Shown here piece after piece: positions 7,482 through 14,876 of a DNA stretch of 36,408 nt; position 1 is the first letter of the stretch, and each line of letters starts with the position of its first letter. Source of the DNA: an uncultured Oscillospiraceae bacterium (GTDB lineage: Bacteria; Bacillota; Clostridia; Oscillospirales; Oscillospiraceae); NCBI GenBank assembly GCA_910583885.1, contig CAJUAC010000023.1:1-36408 (forward strand), given 5' to 3'. The notes under the pieces were generated by a model. That model did no database searches. It saw only the letters and a list, made by a program, of their open reading frames with translations, and was not told the DNA's origin. A program made the position numbers and the translations under genes.

Positions 7482-8387
7482 ATGCTTGGTCTATTTGGAA
7501 AGAAAAAAAGCCCCGAGGAGCGGATCGAGGAATGCCAGAAGAAACAGGATTGGGATGGCTTGGCCAGGGCCTGCTATGACCTGGGTGCTGCCGCTATGGA
7601 CCAGGGGGATTTGAACCAGGCCGTCCTGTGGCTGCACCGGGCGGACACCGTCTACAGCGCCAGCGATGAGGTATACGAAAGCGTTGGGGAAAAGCGCCTT
7701 TTCCGCAAGGAGATCGTCAGCGACTGCTCCGAGCGCATAGGCGCGCTGGAGGACGCCCCCCTGCTCCACAACGATGTCCCCGCCGAAGTGGAAGAGAAGG
7801 CAGAGGAGCTCAACGATGTCCAGATCCGGGTGTGGGGGCTGCTGTCGGCTGCCAGGCTGGTCCGGCTGGGAGAGCGGCTGGGCAAGCTCCCCGGCTGCGA
7901 GGTGCTGGGCAGGCTGGGCTGGGCTATCGAGACCATGCTCAAATCCTTCCAGGAACCCATCACCCAGGATGAATATGGCCAGCTGATGGATATCTGCAAC
8001 GAGCTCTATGACCTGGGGGACTCCGAGGCGTTTTATGCCGGCGGTGCGATTGATGTCCCCGGCGGCGCCCCCTTCCAGGTCTTTGACCTGAACGGGATGA
8101 TGGGTGTACATCTGGAGCTGAACGGCTATTTAGACAACCACCTGCGCCTGCTGAGCGCCCTGAGCCAGGGCCAGGAGCCGCCTGCTGCGGAGAGCAGTAT
8201 GGTAGGCTGCACCCTGCTGCCTGACTACTACGTCCGCACCGGGGCAGGCAAATTGGAGGATGTCCCCCAGATCAAGGCGGAGCTGGAGCGCATCTGGAGC
8301 GACTATGATTTTGTCTGCTCCCAAATCACCTGGCAGGCAGTGGCCCAGAGATTGGATGGGTATCGGGCGCTGGATATCCTCCAATAG
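7482..8387 (+). CDS. Conserved hypothetical protein with an N-terminal helical-repeat segment
   Basis: 301 residues, not assigned to a known family. It is cytosolic, with no signal peptide or membrane helix. It begins MLGLFGKKKSPEERIEECQKK. Residues 10-60 form two or three amphipathic helices resembling a TPR unit (LARACYDLGAAAMDQGDLNQAVLWLHRA). Residues 85-160 are mostly helical and acidic, and the remainder mixes strand and helix (PFQVFDLNGMMGVHLELNGYL). The frame starts eight codons earlier, but AGGAGAGG directly upstream of the ATG at 7482 fixes the start. It stands alone, between the spoIIIA terminator and its own terminator at 8427-8467. Two DnaA-box-like sites lie upstream. No function can be given; the TPR-like part suggests protein binding. 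Confidence 0.8.
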   Translation: MLGLFGKKKSPEERIEECQKKQDWDGLARACYDLGAAAMDQGDLNQAVLWLHRADTVYSASDEVYESVGEKRLFRKEIVSDCSERIGALEDAPLLHNDVPAEVEEKAEELNDVQIRVWGLLSAARLVRLGERLGKLPGCEVLGRLGWAIETMLKSFQEPITQDEYGQLMDICNELYDLGDSEAFYAGGAIDVPGGAPFQVFDLNGMMGVHLELNGYLDNHLRLLSALSQGQEPPAAESSMVGCTLLPDYYVRTGAGKLEDVPQIKAELERIWSDYDFVCSQITWQAVAQRLDGYRALDILQ

Positions 8388-8426
8388 CGCTGCTGCCTCC
8401 CCCGCAGTTTTATGCCAATCAGCTAA

Positions 8427-8467
8427 GACAGCCCGGAGTTTTAAAACTCCGGGCTGTCCTTTATTTT
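8427..8467 (+). terminator. Intrinsic terminator between convergent genes
   Basis: Perfect 16-bp stem (8427-8442 and 8443-8458; the innermost A/T pairs form the loop) followed by CTTTATTTT. It ends the gene at 7482, and its stem may also act for the convergent gene ending at 8477. Confidence 0.88.
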
Positions 8468-8476
8468 ATGGGTCTG

Positions 8477-9568
8477 TTATTTCTTTTCTTCCAAAGCGGC
8501 AAGCATAGCCTCTGCTTCCGCCAAAGTCACTGCATCCTTGGGGCCCAGATGGCCCTCAGCGGGGGTCAGCAGGCCCATTTGATGGGCCCATGCCATTGCC
8601 GGCTGGGCGTAACGGGAGATCTCCCCCACATCGCTGTACGCGGCCAGACCGGGATAGTCCGCCAGCACCGGGCTGCCAGCCCAGCGCCAAAGGATGGACA
8701 CCATCTGCTCACGGCTCACCGCGTCATCGGGGCCCGCCTTGCCATTGCTGTAGCCGCTGATCAGCTGCTCGCTGCTGGCCCAGCGGAACGCCTCCGCATA
8801 GCTGGCAGCCGGATCGATATCACTGTAATCCATCGCATAGTTAACCACCGGGCTGCCCTCGGCAGTGTGAAGGAGGACGGCAAAAGCGGAGCGGGTAAGC
8901 GGCTCAGAGCCGTCTGCCCGGTCCAGCACCATAATGTGCTGGGCATAGGCCTGGCCGGGGAAGGACAGGGCTACAGCGCCATACCAGGCCATGATATGGG
9001 AACCAGCCTTGATCCCGTCCAGCCCTTCCAGGGCCTCCCCGGAATAGGTGGAAAGCGGCGTGTCCGCATCCGCAAACAGGTACAGGCCGCCATTGCTGGT
9101 GGTAATCTGGAGCTTCCCGTCTACCTCTTCCACAGCCTCTACCTCATGGTAATGTGCGCCGTCCGCCTCCTGGGTGATATTGCGCACAATCGCAAAGGCG
9201 GCGGTTTGGGGCGGGAGGGAACGGGTCGTCCTGGGGCTGTGGAACACATAGAGCATTTCCCCCTCCGCCAAGCCGTCGGGGCTGCTGGGGGCCCGGCTGC
9301 TGTTGTCGATCCAGAAGGTATCGTCAGATACATGCATCACGTATTCGCCGGACTGTTCGGAGTCCATACGCAGGCTGGTGACAGCCCCGTCCTCCCCTTT
9401 TATGACCTCCTTGACCTCCCCATAGTAGAAAACACTGTCGGGAAGGGGCTGGATATCCTCCGCCCCTGCGACCGGGGCGGAGGAAGGGGGATCTGCCGCA
9501 AAGGCGGGAAAGCCCATGGAGCAGAGCAGCACGCCGCTCAGCGCCAAGGTTGCTAATTTCTTTTTCAT
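8477..9568 (-). CDS. Secreted SLH-domain protein
   Basis: 363 residues with a clear signal peptide (MKKKLATLALSGVLLCSMGF, cleavage near AFA-ADPP at 25). Residues about 45-220 form a beta-rich domain (YYGEVKEVIKGEDGAVTSLRM, VSDDTFWID, LYVFHSPRTTRSLPPQTAAF) of a type common in clostridial surface proteins; its function is unknown. The C-terminus carries two S-layer-homology units, about 246-297 (YSDIDPAASYAEAFRWA, then GPDDAVSREQMVSIL) and 310-358 (YSDVGEISRYAQPAMAWA). TRSAFAVLLH at 225-234 looks like the tail of a further, truncated SLH unit. SLH units bind pyruvylated secondary cell-wall polymer. AAGGAGA (about 9581-9588) precedes the start. It is divergent from the recombinase at 9825. Confidence 0.88.
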   Translation of the reverse strand: MKKKLATLALSGVLLCSMGFPAFAADPPSSAPVAGAEDIQPLPDSVFYYGEVKEVIKGEDGAVTSLRMDSEQSGEYVMHVSDDTFWIDNSSRAPSSPDGLAEGEMLYVFHSPRTTRSLPPQTAAFAIVRNITQEADGAHYHEVEAVEEVDGKLQITTSNGGLYLFADADTPLSTYSGEALEGLDGIKAGSHIMAWYGAVALSFPGQAYAQHIMVLDRADGSEPLTRSAFAVLLHTAEGSPVVNYAMDYSDIDPAASYAEAFRWASSEQLISGYSNGKAGPDDAVSREQMVSILWRWAGSPVLADYPGLAAYSDVGEISRYAQPAMAWAHQMGLLTPAEGHLGPKDAVTLAEAEAMLAALEEKK

Positions 9569-9750
9569 ATCACATATCTCCTTTTACTGTCGTAGTGAAA
9601 ACAAGAGGTCTGATTCTCTTACTGGTATAGACGTGCCTTTTTATAAAAGGTTCCCGCAAAGGCGAAAATTATCGCAGCACAGCAGCCAGTACAGTTTTAC
9701 AGAAAAGGAAATCTTTTTCCCATATCTCCTGTAAACTGGGGAAAGGCAGG

Positions 9751-9774
9751 AAGTTGTGCCGGTTTGTGCAACTT
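9751..9774. repeat. Inverted repeat overlapping the recombinase promoter
   Basis: AAGTTG (9751-9756) and CAACTT (9769-9774), with arms extendable to nine bases at seven matches, abut the -35 box of the recombinase. The position suits an operator, possibly for autoregulation; this is inference. Confidence 0.35.
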
Positions 9775-9801
9775 GCCGGGAGGTTTTGTCCATACTATAT
9801 A
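9773..9801 (+). promoter_or_regulatory. Recombinase promoter
   Basis: TTGCCG (9773-9778), 17-bp spacer, TATATA (9796-9801), about 24 bp before the start codon. Confidence 0.55.
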
Positions 9802-9824
9802 TCAAACAGACAGGAGTTGGGAAG

Positions 9825-10451
9825 ATGCAGGACACCTATGGGTATATCCGCGTATCCAGCACAGACCAGAATGAGGACAGGCAGGTGCGTGCGATGCGTG
9901 AGGCGGGCGTGCCGGACCGGCATATCTTTATGGACAAGCAGTCCGGCAAGGATTTTGACAGGCCGCAGTACAAACAGCTGGTGGGACAGCTCAAGCAGGA
10001 CGATTTGCTCTACATATTGAGCATCGACCGGCTGGGGCGCAGCTATGAGGAAATCCAGGAGCAATGGCGTATCCTGACCAAGGAGACGGGCGTTGATATC
10101 TGCGTCATCGACATGCCGCTCCTGGACACCAGGAACGGCAAGGATTTGATGGGCACTTTCATCGCAGATCTGGTGCTGCAAATTTTATCCTTTGTGGCAC
10201 AAAACGAGCGGGAAAGCATCCGGAAACGCCAGGAACAAGGCATTGCCGCCGCAAAGGCCCGGGGGGTACGGTTCGGGCGGCCCTCTGTAGAACCGCCCGA
10301 GAATTTCGTCAGCGTCGTGACCGATTGGGAGAAAAAAAGAATCTCCTTCCATCAGGCCCTCCTCCTTTGCGGCATGAGTGAGGCAACCTTCTATCGGAGA
10401 TTACGTGAGCTTCGGATGCTGCGGGACAGCAAAAATAAAAACTGTCAATAA
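9825..10451 (+). CDS. Serine recombinase (resolvase/invertase family)
   Basis: 208 residues. The N-terminal catalytic domain begins YGYIRVSSTDQNEDRQ; Ser11 is the likely nucleophile and Arg9 is conserved. It continues with DKQSGKDFDRPQY (37-49) and SIDRLGRS (66-73), which hold the catalytic arginines. A long helix follows (about 108-146, ending AAAKARGVRFGRP), then a C-terminal helix-turn-helix (about 172-196, SFHQALLLCGMSEATFYRRL) for site recognition. Length fits small Hin/Pin-type invertases and resolvases, not large serine integrases. The frame opens at 9756, but AGGAG (9812-9816) eight bases upstream sets the start at 9825. The last codons and the stop lie inside the left crossover-like site at 10441-10468, and a second inverted site lies at 10575-10606. 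The likely job is to invert the DNA between them. Confidence 0.92.
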   Translation: MQDTYGYIRVSSTDQNEDRQVRAMREAGVPDRHIFMDKQSGKDFDRPQYKQLVGQLKQDDLLYILSIDRLGRSYEEIQEQWRILTKETGVDICVIDMPLLDTRNGKDLMGTFIADLVLQILSFVAQNERESIRKRQEQGIAAAKARGVRFGRPSVEPPENFVSVVTDWEKKRISFHQALLLCGMSEATFYRRLRELRMLRDSKNKNCQ

Positions 10452-10468
10452 GTACACCTTTTGACAGT
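10441..10468 (+). repeat. Left crossover-like site (IRL) of the invertible segment
   Basis: Imperfect palindrome ACTGTCAATAAGT (10441-10453), central AC (10454-10455), ACCTTTTGACAGT (10456-10468). It shares the 13-base core GTACACCTTTTGA (10452-10464) with the right site, in the opposite orientation. A 2-bp asymmetric centre flanked by 12-13-bp half-sites is the layout of serine invertase sites such as hix and gix. The site covers the recombinase stop codon (10449-10451), but the centre lies beyond it, so exchange leaves the gene intact. Confidence 0.7.
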
Positions 10469-10589
10469 CCGCCTACGTACATAAATATATCACACAAAAT
10501 TCGCAATTGCAATGGTTTAGAATGAAATTTTGGTTTTTTGTGTATACTGTTTTTTAATCTCTCCCAAAAATAGGCAATTATCAAAAGGT
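10456..10589. other. Predicted invertible promoter segment
   Basis: About 135 bp, clearly AT-rich against its surroundings, bounded by inverted sites and lying between the recombinase and a pair of surface-protein genes. It contains no gene. Its best promoter lies on the minus strand (10484-10512), so it would drive the surface genes only after inversion. In the given orientation the plus strand has only a TATACT (10543-10548) with no acceptable -35. Confidence 0.65.
10484..10512 (-). promoter_or_regulatory. Promoter inside the invertible segment, pointing left
   Basis: On the minus strand, TTGCAA (10507-10512), 17-bp spacer, TATATT (10484-10489), with an extended -10 TGA directly before it. 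In this orientation it transcribes back across the end of the recombinase gene (antisense). Inversion would move it to about 10533-10561 facing the gene at 10731. Confidence 0.65.
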
Positions 10590-10606
10590 GTACCTTTTGA
10601 TAATTG
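10575..10606 (-). repeat. Right crossover-like site (IRR) of the invertible segment
   Basis: Perfect palindrome with 15-bp arms, CAATTATCAAAAGGT (10575-10589) and its complement (10592-10606), around a central GT (10590-10591). GT here is AC on the other strand, matching the left site in inverted orientation. The half-site TTATCAAAAGGT closely resembles the hix-type half-site TTATCAAAAACC. Confidence 0.75.
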
Positions 10607-10730
10607 TACCCCTGAGAAGAAGGTGAGGTACGCGGAGCCAAAACCTAAAATATGGAGGAGAAAGGGGGAAAGGAGAGTTTTATTCTGTCTATCCCGCGCG
10701 TAATACCATATTTATAGGAGGAACTCTAGT

Positions 10731-12230
10731 ATGAAAAACAAAGTCCTGTCAGTACTGTTGACGCTGTGCATGGTACTGGCACTGTTCCCTGGCACAGCAA
10801 TGGCCGCTGACGGCGTGAATGACCAGACCGGCATCGCAACGAGCGGAGACCTTGTTTACGCTGTCCGTGAGGATGTTCAGCTGTCCGCGCTTGTCTCGGC
10901 AGTTCCCGCCAATGGCACGGTCCTGCTGAGCGAGACCTACGCCCTGGGTGCGGATACCAATCCTGTTGAGATCAACAAGGCGTTTACCCTCAATCTGAAC
11001 GGCCAGACCTGCGCCGCCGCCCTCAACGTGGTTGAGAATGGCGCGCTGACCGTCACCGGCACCGGCAGCCTGACTGGCAGCCTGACCATGGCTGCCGGTA
11101 CATACATGGGTGAGCTGCCTACCGGTGCGAAGACCATCACCGGCGGTACGTTCGACCGTGATGTGAGCGCGTACATTGATTCCGCTGCATATCAGTGCGT
11201 GGCGAATGCCGATGGCAAGACCTGGACTGTCAGCGAGAAGCCTACGAACAGCATTGTCGAAGTAACGCCCACTGATCCTAAGGAAGAGACGAACGACGAG
11301 GGCGTGACCATCAGCGTCTCCACGGCTGAGGTTACAACTGAGGCTTTCCAGGCTCTTGAAGTTTCTAACGGCGGTGTGACAATCAAGGCCACCTCCAGCT
11401 CCTCCACAACGACCAAGGTTGATAAGGTTGAGGTAAAGCTGCCTACTGCTGCTGTGAAGAATATGGCGACTGGCGAGAATGCTCTTGAGAAGGTAGATAT
11501 TGCTACTGATGTTGGTAATGTCACCATGCCCGTCGAGGCCCTCACCAAGGCCACCGGCGAGGATGTGACCATGGTTGTCGAGAAGAAGGATCAGCCCAAG
11601 CCCATGGAGGGAGAGGCTGCTTCTGTCAAGATCGCTACCTCTTTCTCTGTAAGCCTCCAGAGTGGCGGCCAGAATGTAGCGGTCAATGGTCTGGCGACCA
11701 GCATCCACCTGTCCTTCAATTTTACAGCTACTGGTATGACGAGCCCCGTTCTGGCTTACATGAACCGTGTGACGAATGCCTTTGAGAAGCTGCTGAATCC
11801 CAGCTATGCTAACGGCATCATCTCTGGTTATGTGAACCACCTGTCCGAGTTCGCTGTGATTGAAGATAGCGACGTTACCGAGCCCAATCAGCCCACCGAG
11901 CCTGAGGAGCCTGAATCCAAAAAATATGTAGTCGTGATTGATCCGGAAGAGGGTAACGTTACCGGCAGCAACAGTGAGCATTACCGTCATATCACCGTTA
12001 CTCCCGCTGAGGGGAACACAGATGGTTACACCAACAAGAATCTGGCCATCTGCATTACCAATGCAGATAAAGTCATTACCATGGTTATGGTAGAAATACC
12101 TGCCAGCGGAGTTGTGACCGTTTCCTATAATGGTAGTGTTTCCAGAGTCTTTGCGAAGGTGGTTTCCGCGGAAAAGGGCGTTCCTACCATGTTCGGTGGC
12201 GGACTTGGTTATGGCGAGTACCTCGCGTAA
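10731..12230 (+). CDS. Large secreted surface protein, first gene behind the switch
   Basis: 499 residues. The signal peptide MKNKVLSVLLTLCMVLALFP ends near AMA-ADG (26). Residues 45-165 look like a short beta-helix (ALTVTGTGSLTGSLTMAAG, then ITGGTFDRDVSAYIDSAAY), a motif common in clostridial SLH-type surface proteins. Residues 190-385 are Thr/Ser/Val-rich beta domains, and 387-400 is a Pro/Glu linker (EPNQPTEPEEPE). A C-terminal beta domain follows. There is no SLH unit, LPXTG motif or membrane anchor, so it may be held by its partner encoded 15 bp downstream. A strong RBS (AGGAGG, 10717-10722) precedes the ATG. About 160 bases of leader separate it from the invertible segment. No constitutive promoter of good quality is seen in that leader. 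Function is unknown beyond a cell-surface location. Confidence 0.82.
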   Translation: MKNKVLSVLLTLCMVLALFPGTAMAADGVNDQTGIATSGDLVYAVREDVQLSALVSAVPANGTVLLSETYALGADTNPVEINKAFTLNLNGQTCAAALNVVENGALTVTGTGSLTGSLTMAAGTYMGELPTGAKTITGGTFDRDVSAYIDSAAYQCVANADGKTWTVSEKPTNSIVEVTPTDPKEETNDEGVTISVSTAEVTTEAFQALEVSNGGVTIKATSSSSTTTKVDKVEVKLPTAAVKNMATGENALEKVDIATDVGNVTMPVEALTKATGEDVTMVVEKKDQPKPMEGEAASVKIATSFSVSLQSGGQNVAVNGLATSIHLSFNFTATGMTSPVLAYMNRVTNAFEKLLNPSYANGIISGYVNHLSEFAVIEDSDVTEPNQPTEPEEPESKKYVVVIDPEEGNVTGSNSEHYRHITVTPAEGNTDGYTNKNLAICITNADKVITMVMVEIPASGVVTVSYNGSVSRVFAKVVSAEKGVPTMFGGGLGYGEYLA

Positions 12231-12245
12231 ACCAGGAGGAAAATT

Positions 12246-13559
12246 ATGAAAAAAAGATTTTCGGCGCTCCTCCTGGCTATGGTTATGAGCCTGTCCTGCC
12301 TGTGCGTCACCGCTTTTGCAGCGGGTGGCACTCTTACCGGAAAATATGATGAGAGCGGCAATCTGACGATTACTGGCGGCGGCTTTAAGGACGGTGAGGA
12401 CGTCTATGTCAGCGTGAAAGATGAAAACGGCGACCACCTCATTTTTGGTGCCGGAACTGCCGACGGGAACGGCGATGTTAATATTAACTTAGGATCCAGC
12501 CTGGGCACTGACCAGGACTTAACATTTGATGCGTTTCTCGGAGAAGATCCGATACCAGACCATACGGACAAGCCCATCGAAAATGAGTCTAAGCCCGAGA
12601 AGCCCACGCCGGAGCCCACACCTGATCCTCCGCCTAAGCCCGAGGAGCCCAGCCGGCCCAGCATCCCGAGCTACCCCGACTACGTGATTGGCGGCGGCAG
12701 TGAGGGCACGAAGAAGCCCTCCGTCAAGACCTACGCCATCAGCGTGCCCTCCAACGTGGCACACGGCACGGTCAGCGTCCTGTGGCCCTCCGCCGCATGG
12801 GGCGACACGGTGACAATCACCGCCACCCCCGAGGCTGGCTATGAGCTGGACACCCTGACCGTGACAGCCAAGGACGGCAACGAGCTGACTGTGACCGACC
12901 GCGGCAACAACAAGTACACTTTCGTCATGCCCGAGGGCGAGGTCAGCATCCAGGCCAGCTTCAAGGTCTCCGAGAAGAAGCAGCCCACCATCACCACCCT
13001 GCCTGCAACGATCCCCTTCACGGACGTTGCCCCCGGCAGCTGGTACTATGATGCGGTGCGCTTTGTCTACGGCAAAGGCATGATGAACGGCACCTCCCCC
13101 ACCGCGTTCTCCCCCAATGCCACCACCAGCCGGGGCATGATCGTGACGATCCTGTACCGCCTGGAGGGTGAGCCCGCTGCTGGTACGGCCAGCTTTACCG
13201 ACGTGCCCGCCGGGCAGTGGTACAGCAAGGCCGTGGCGTGGGCCGCGCAGAACGGGATTGTTGACGGCTACAGCAGCAGTGCCTTCGGCCCTAACGACAA
13301 CATCACCCGGGAGCAGATGGCAGCGATCCTGTACCGTTACGCTTCCTACAAGGGTTACAGCGTGACGGCCAGCTCCAGCACATCCAACTACTCCGACGCT
13401 TCCCAGATCAGCAGCTACGCACAGACCGCCATGAGCTGGGCCAATGCCACTGGCCTGATCACCGGCACCAGCAGCACGACCCTCGCCCCCAAGGGCAACG
13501 CTACCCGTGCGCAGGCCGCGATGATCCTCATGCGCTTCTGTGAGGTAGTCGTGCGGTAA
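12246..13559 (+). CDS. SLH-anchored surface protein, second gene behind the switch
   Basis: 437 residues. Signal peptide MKKRFSALLLAMVMSLSCLC ends near AFA-AGG (26). A small beta domain (27-98) is followed by a Pro/Glu/Lys-rich wall-spanning linker (about 105-140). A repeat-type beta domain follows (about 158-243, ending YTFVMPEGEVSIQASF). Three S-layer-homology units close the protein (about 255-310 FTDVAPGSWYYDAVRFVYGK; 318-372 FTDVPAGQWYSKAVAWAAQ; 380-432 YSDASQISSYAQTAMSWA). SLH units attach the protein to wall polymer. AGGAGG just upstream and a 15-bp gap place it in an operon with the gene at 10731. The shared context suggests that the first protein is displayed and the second anchors, which is inference. 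It ends at the terminator 13603-13637. Confidence 0.88.
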   Translation: MKKRFSALLLAMVMSLSCLCVTAFAAGGTLTGKYDESGNLTITGGGFKDGEDVYVSVKDENGDHLIFGAGTADGNGDVNINLGSSLGTDQDLTFDAFLGEDPIPDHTDKPIENESKPEKPTPEPTPDPPPKPEEPSRPSIPSYPDYVIGGGSEGTKKPSVKTYAISVPSNVAHGTVSVLWPSAAWGDTVTITATPEAGYELDTLTVTAKDGNELTVTDRGNNKYTFVMPEGEVSIQASFKVSEKKQPTITTLPATIPFTDVAPGSWYYDAVRFVYGKGMMNGTSPTAFSPNATTSRGMIVTILYRLEGEPAAGTASFTDVPAGQWYSKAVAWAAQNGIVDGYSSSAFGPNDNITREQMAAILYRYASYKGYSVTASSSTSNYSDASQISSYAQTAMSWANATGLITGTSSTTLAPKGNATRAQAAMILMRFCEVVVR

Positions 13560-13602
13560 GCTTTTCCGGGGATTTTCCTCTTTTCCGGGACCCGGTCCCG
13601 GG

Positions 13603-13637
13603 CGGCCAGCCGGTTAACCGGCTGGCCGTTTCTTTAT
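13603..13637 (+). terminator. Terminator of the surface-protein operon
   Basis: Perfect 13-bp GC-rich stem (13603-13615 with 13616-13628) followed by TTTCTTTAT. A second perfect palindrome lies just upstream at 13585-13601. Confidence 0.85.
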
Positions 13638-13679
13638 CCCTATCTTCCCGGAAGCTCAGGGGGATGCTGTAAAAGACGG

Positions 13680-13708
13680 TTGTCCTTTCCCCTTTATCGT
13701 GGTACAAT
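13680..13708 (+). promoter_or_regulatory. Promoter of the small zinc-ribbon gene
   Basis: TTGTCC (13680-13685), 17-bp spacer, TACAAT (13703-13708). The roughly 110-base leader contains an A/T-rich hairpin with 12-bp arms (13737-13748 and 13751-13762). Confidence 0.6.
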
Positions 13709-13821
13709 ATAAAGAAGCGGTATAAAATTCTTTTTGATACTTTTTCTTTTAAGAAAAAGTATGATTACAAACCGTTTATTTCTTTCTATAACTACCATTT
13801 GTTTAGACAGGAGGACGCCAC

Positions 13822-14046
13822 ATGCACCCATTTGATGAAATCGAGCTACAGGACTGCCCACTCTGCCAAGGCGCGGGGTGTTTTGAAGAGGAAGGCGGCT
13901 GGTGTGTATATGTCCAGTGCCTGGACTGCGGCTGCCACACCGCTGAGCTCGCCTACCGCGACGAGACGGAGCGTCAGGAGATGGCCCGCCGTGTCGCACG
14001 GCAGTGGAACATCGGCAAAGTCATTTATCCGGGCCCCGGCGATTGA
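13822..14046 (+). CDS. Small zinc-ribbon protein (Lar-like)
   Basis: 74 residues with four cysteines arranged as a zinc ribbon, CPLC (12-15) and CLDC (33-36), plus extra Cys at 20, 28 and 38. A helix ending RRVARQWNIG follows. This is the pattern of the Lar restriction-alleviation / Com family, in which two CxxC knuckles precede a final A-x-x-x-WN motif. Such proteins are common in phages and gut Firmicutes, and their bacterial role is mostly unknown. AGGAGG, about nine bases before the ATG, supports the start. A promoter lies at 13680-13708. An overlapping longer frame in another phase is a shadow. No restriction system is present in the window, so restriction alleviation cannot be inferred. 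Confidence 0.75.
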   Translation: MHPFDEIELQDCPLCQGAGCFEEEGGWCVYVQCLDCGCHTAELAYRDETERQEMARRVARQWNIGKVIYPGPGD

Positions 14047-14186
14047 TGCCAGGGCCCGGCCCTTTTGCCCTTCCCCCTCCTACCCTGTTACTATATATGA
14101 TAAACACAGGCAGCAGAGAACGGCTTCCTTGTCCCGAGCCACCTGGGGGCATTTCAAAAATTTTTATAGCCCTTCCTTTAGATTGG

Positions 14187-14195
14187 TGCTATACT
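14187..14195 (+). promoter_or_regulatory. Extended -10 promoter of the GreA-family gene
   Basis: TGCTATACT (14187-14195), a TGn-extended -10 with no clear -35, about 30 bp before the GTG start. Confidence 0.4.
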
Positions 14196-14224
14196 GGCTA
14201 CAGATAGGAAAGGAGGAGTTTGCT

Positions 14225-14728
14225 GTGTATGATGAACTGACTGCGGTAGATATCCAAAAGATGCAGGAGGAGATCAATTACCGGGTTCAAGAGCTGCGCC
14301 CGAAATTGATTAAAGATGTACAGACCGCCCGGGCCTTTGGGGATCTCAGCGAGAACTACGAGTATAAATGTGCCAAACAGGAGAAAAACCGCAATGATAG
14401 CCGTATCCGCTATCTGGAACGGATGATCCGCACTGCTAAGGTGATCTCCGCCAGCTCCGAGGAGGATACCGTGGGCCTGTTCGACCATGTGGTGGTATTC
14501 CATGGGAAGCTGCAAAAGGAGCTCACCTTGCGCATTGTCACCACCCTGCGTGCTGACGCAGGCAAGGGCCTCATCAGCAAGGAGTCCCCCGTGGGGAAGG
14601 CACTCCTGGGCCGTAAGGTTGGGGAACGGGTACAGGTACAGCTCGATGGCGGGCTCTCCTATGATATGGAAGTCCGCTCCATTGAGAAGGGAACGGATGA
14701 CGCTGGCCTGGCTATCCGGCGCTTTTAG
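14225..14728 (+). CDS. GreA/GreB-family transcript cleavage factor
   Basis: 167 residues from a GTG start. GreA-type factors enter the RNA polymerase secondary channel and stimulate cleavage of backtracked RNA. The N-terminal coiled coil (1-78) holds the tip motif FGDLSENYEYKCAKQEK (about 38-54) with the acidic pair needed for cleavage. The C-terminal FKBP-like domain (about 85-165) includes ESPVGKALLGRKVGERV and VRSIEK. The frame is open far upstream, through the zinc-ribbon gene in another phase. The GTG at 14225 is chosen because AAGGAGGAG (14209-14217) lies just before it and no ATG is in frame. It is divergent from housekeeping GreA, which would normally read FGDLSENAEY, so it is probably a paralogue. 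Ends 23 bp before an unusual inverted repeat. Confidence 0.88.
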   Translation: MYDELTAVDIQKMQEEINYRVQELRPKLIKDVQTARAFGDLSENYEYKCAKQEKNRNDSRIRYLERMIRTAKVISASSEEDTVGLFDHVVVFHGKLQKELTLRIVTTLRADAGKGLISKESPVGKALLGRKVGERVQVQLDGGLSYDMEVRSIEKGTDDAGLAIRRF

Positions 14729-14751
14729 GACGGTTCTTGACATACATCAAA

Positions 14752-14797
14752 GAGGTAAGATAACGCCCTCTCCAAAAAGGCTGCGTTATCTTACCTC
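14752..14797. repeat. 15-bp inverted repeat after the GreA-family gene
   Basis: Perfect arms (14752-14766 and 14783-14797) around a 16-base spacer. No T tract follows, so it is not a standard terminator. Confidence 0.6.
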
Positions 14798-14876
14798 GGT
14801 GTTGACCTTCTCATCCCGAATGTCCGCAGGACAGCAGTGCCACAGCCCTCTGTAACTTTATATCATGCCTGCACAG

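Noticed and set aside
9636..9650. Palindrome CCTTTT-TAT-AAAAGG upstream of the recombinase as a third crossover site
   Set aside because: The spacing and half-sites differ from the two matched sites, and the GTACACC core is absent.
10749..12437. A 562-codon frame on the minus strand
   Set aside because: It is antisense to the signal-peptide surface protein at 10731-12230, has no RBS and resembles no family; it is a codon-bias shadow.
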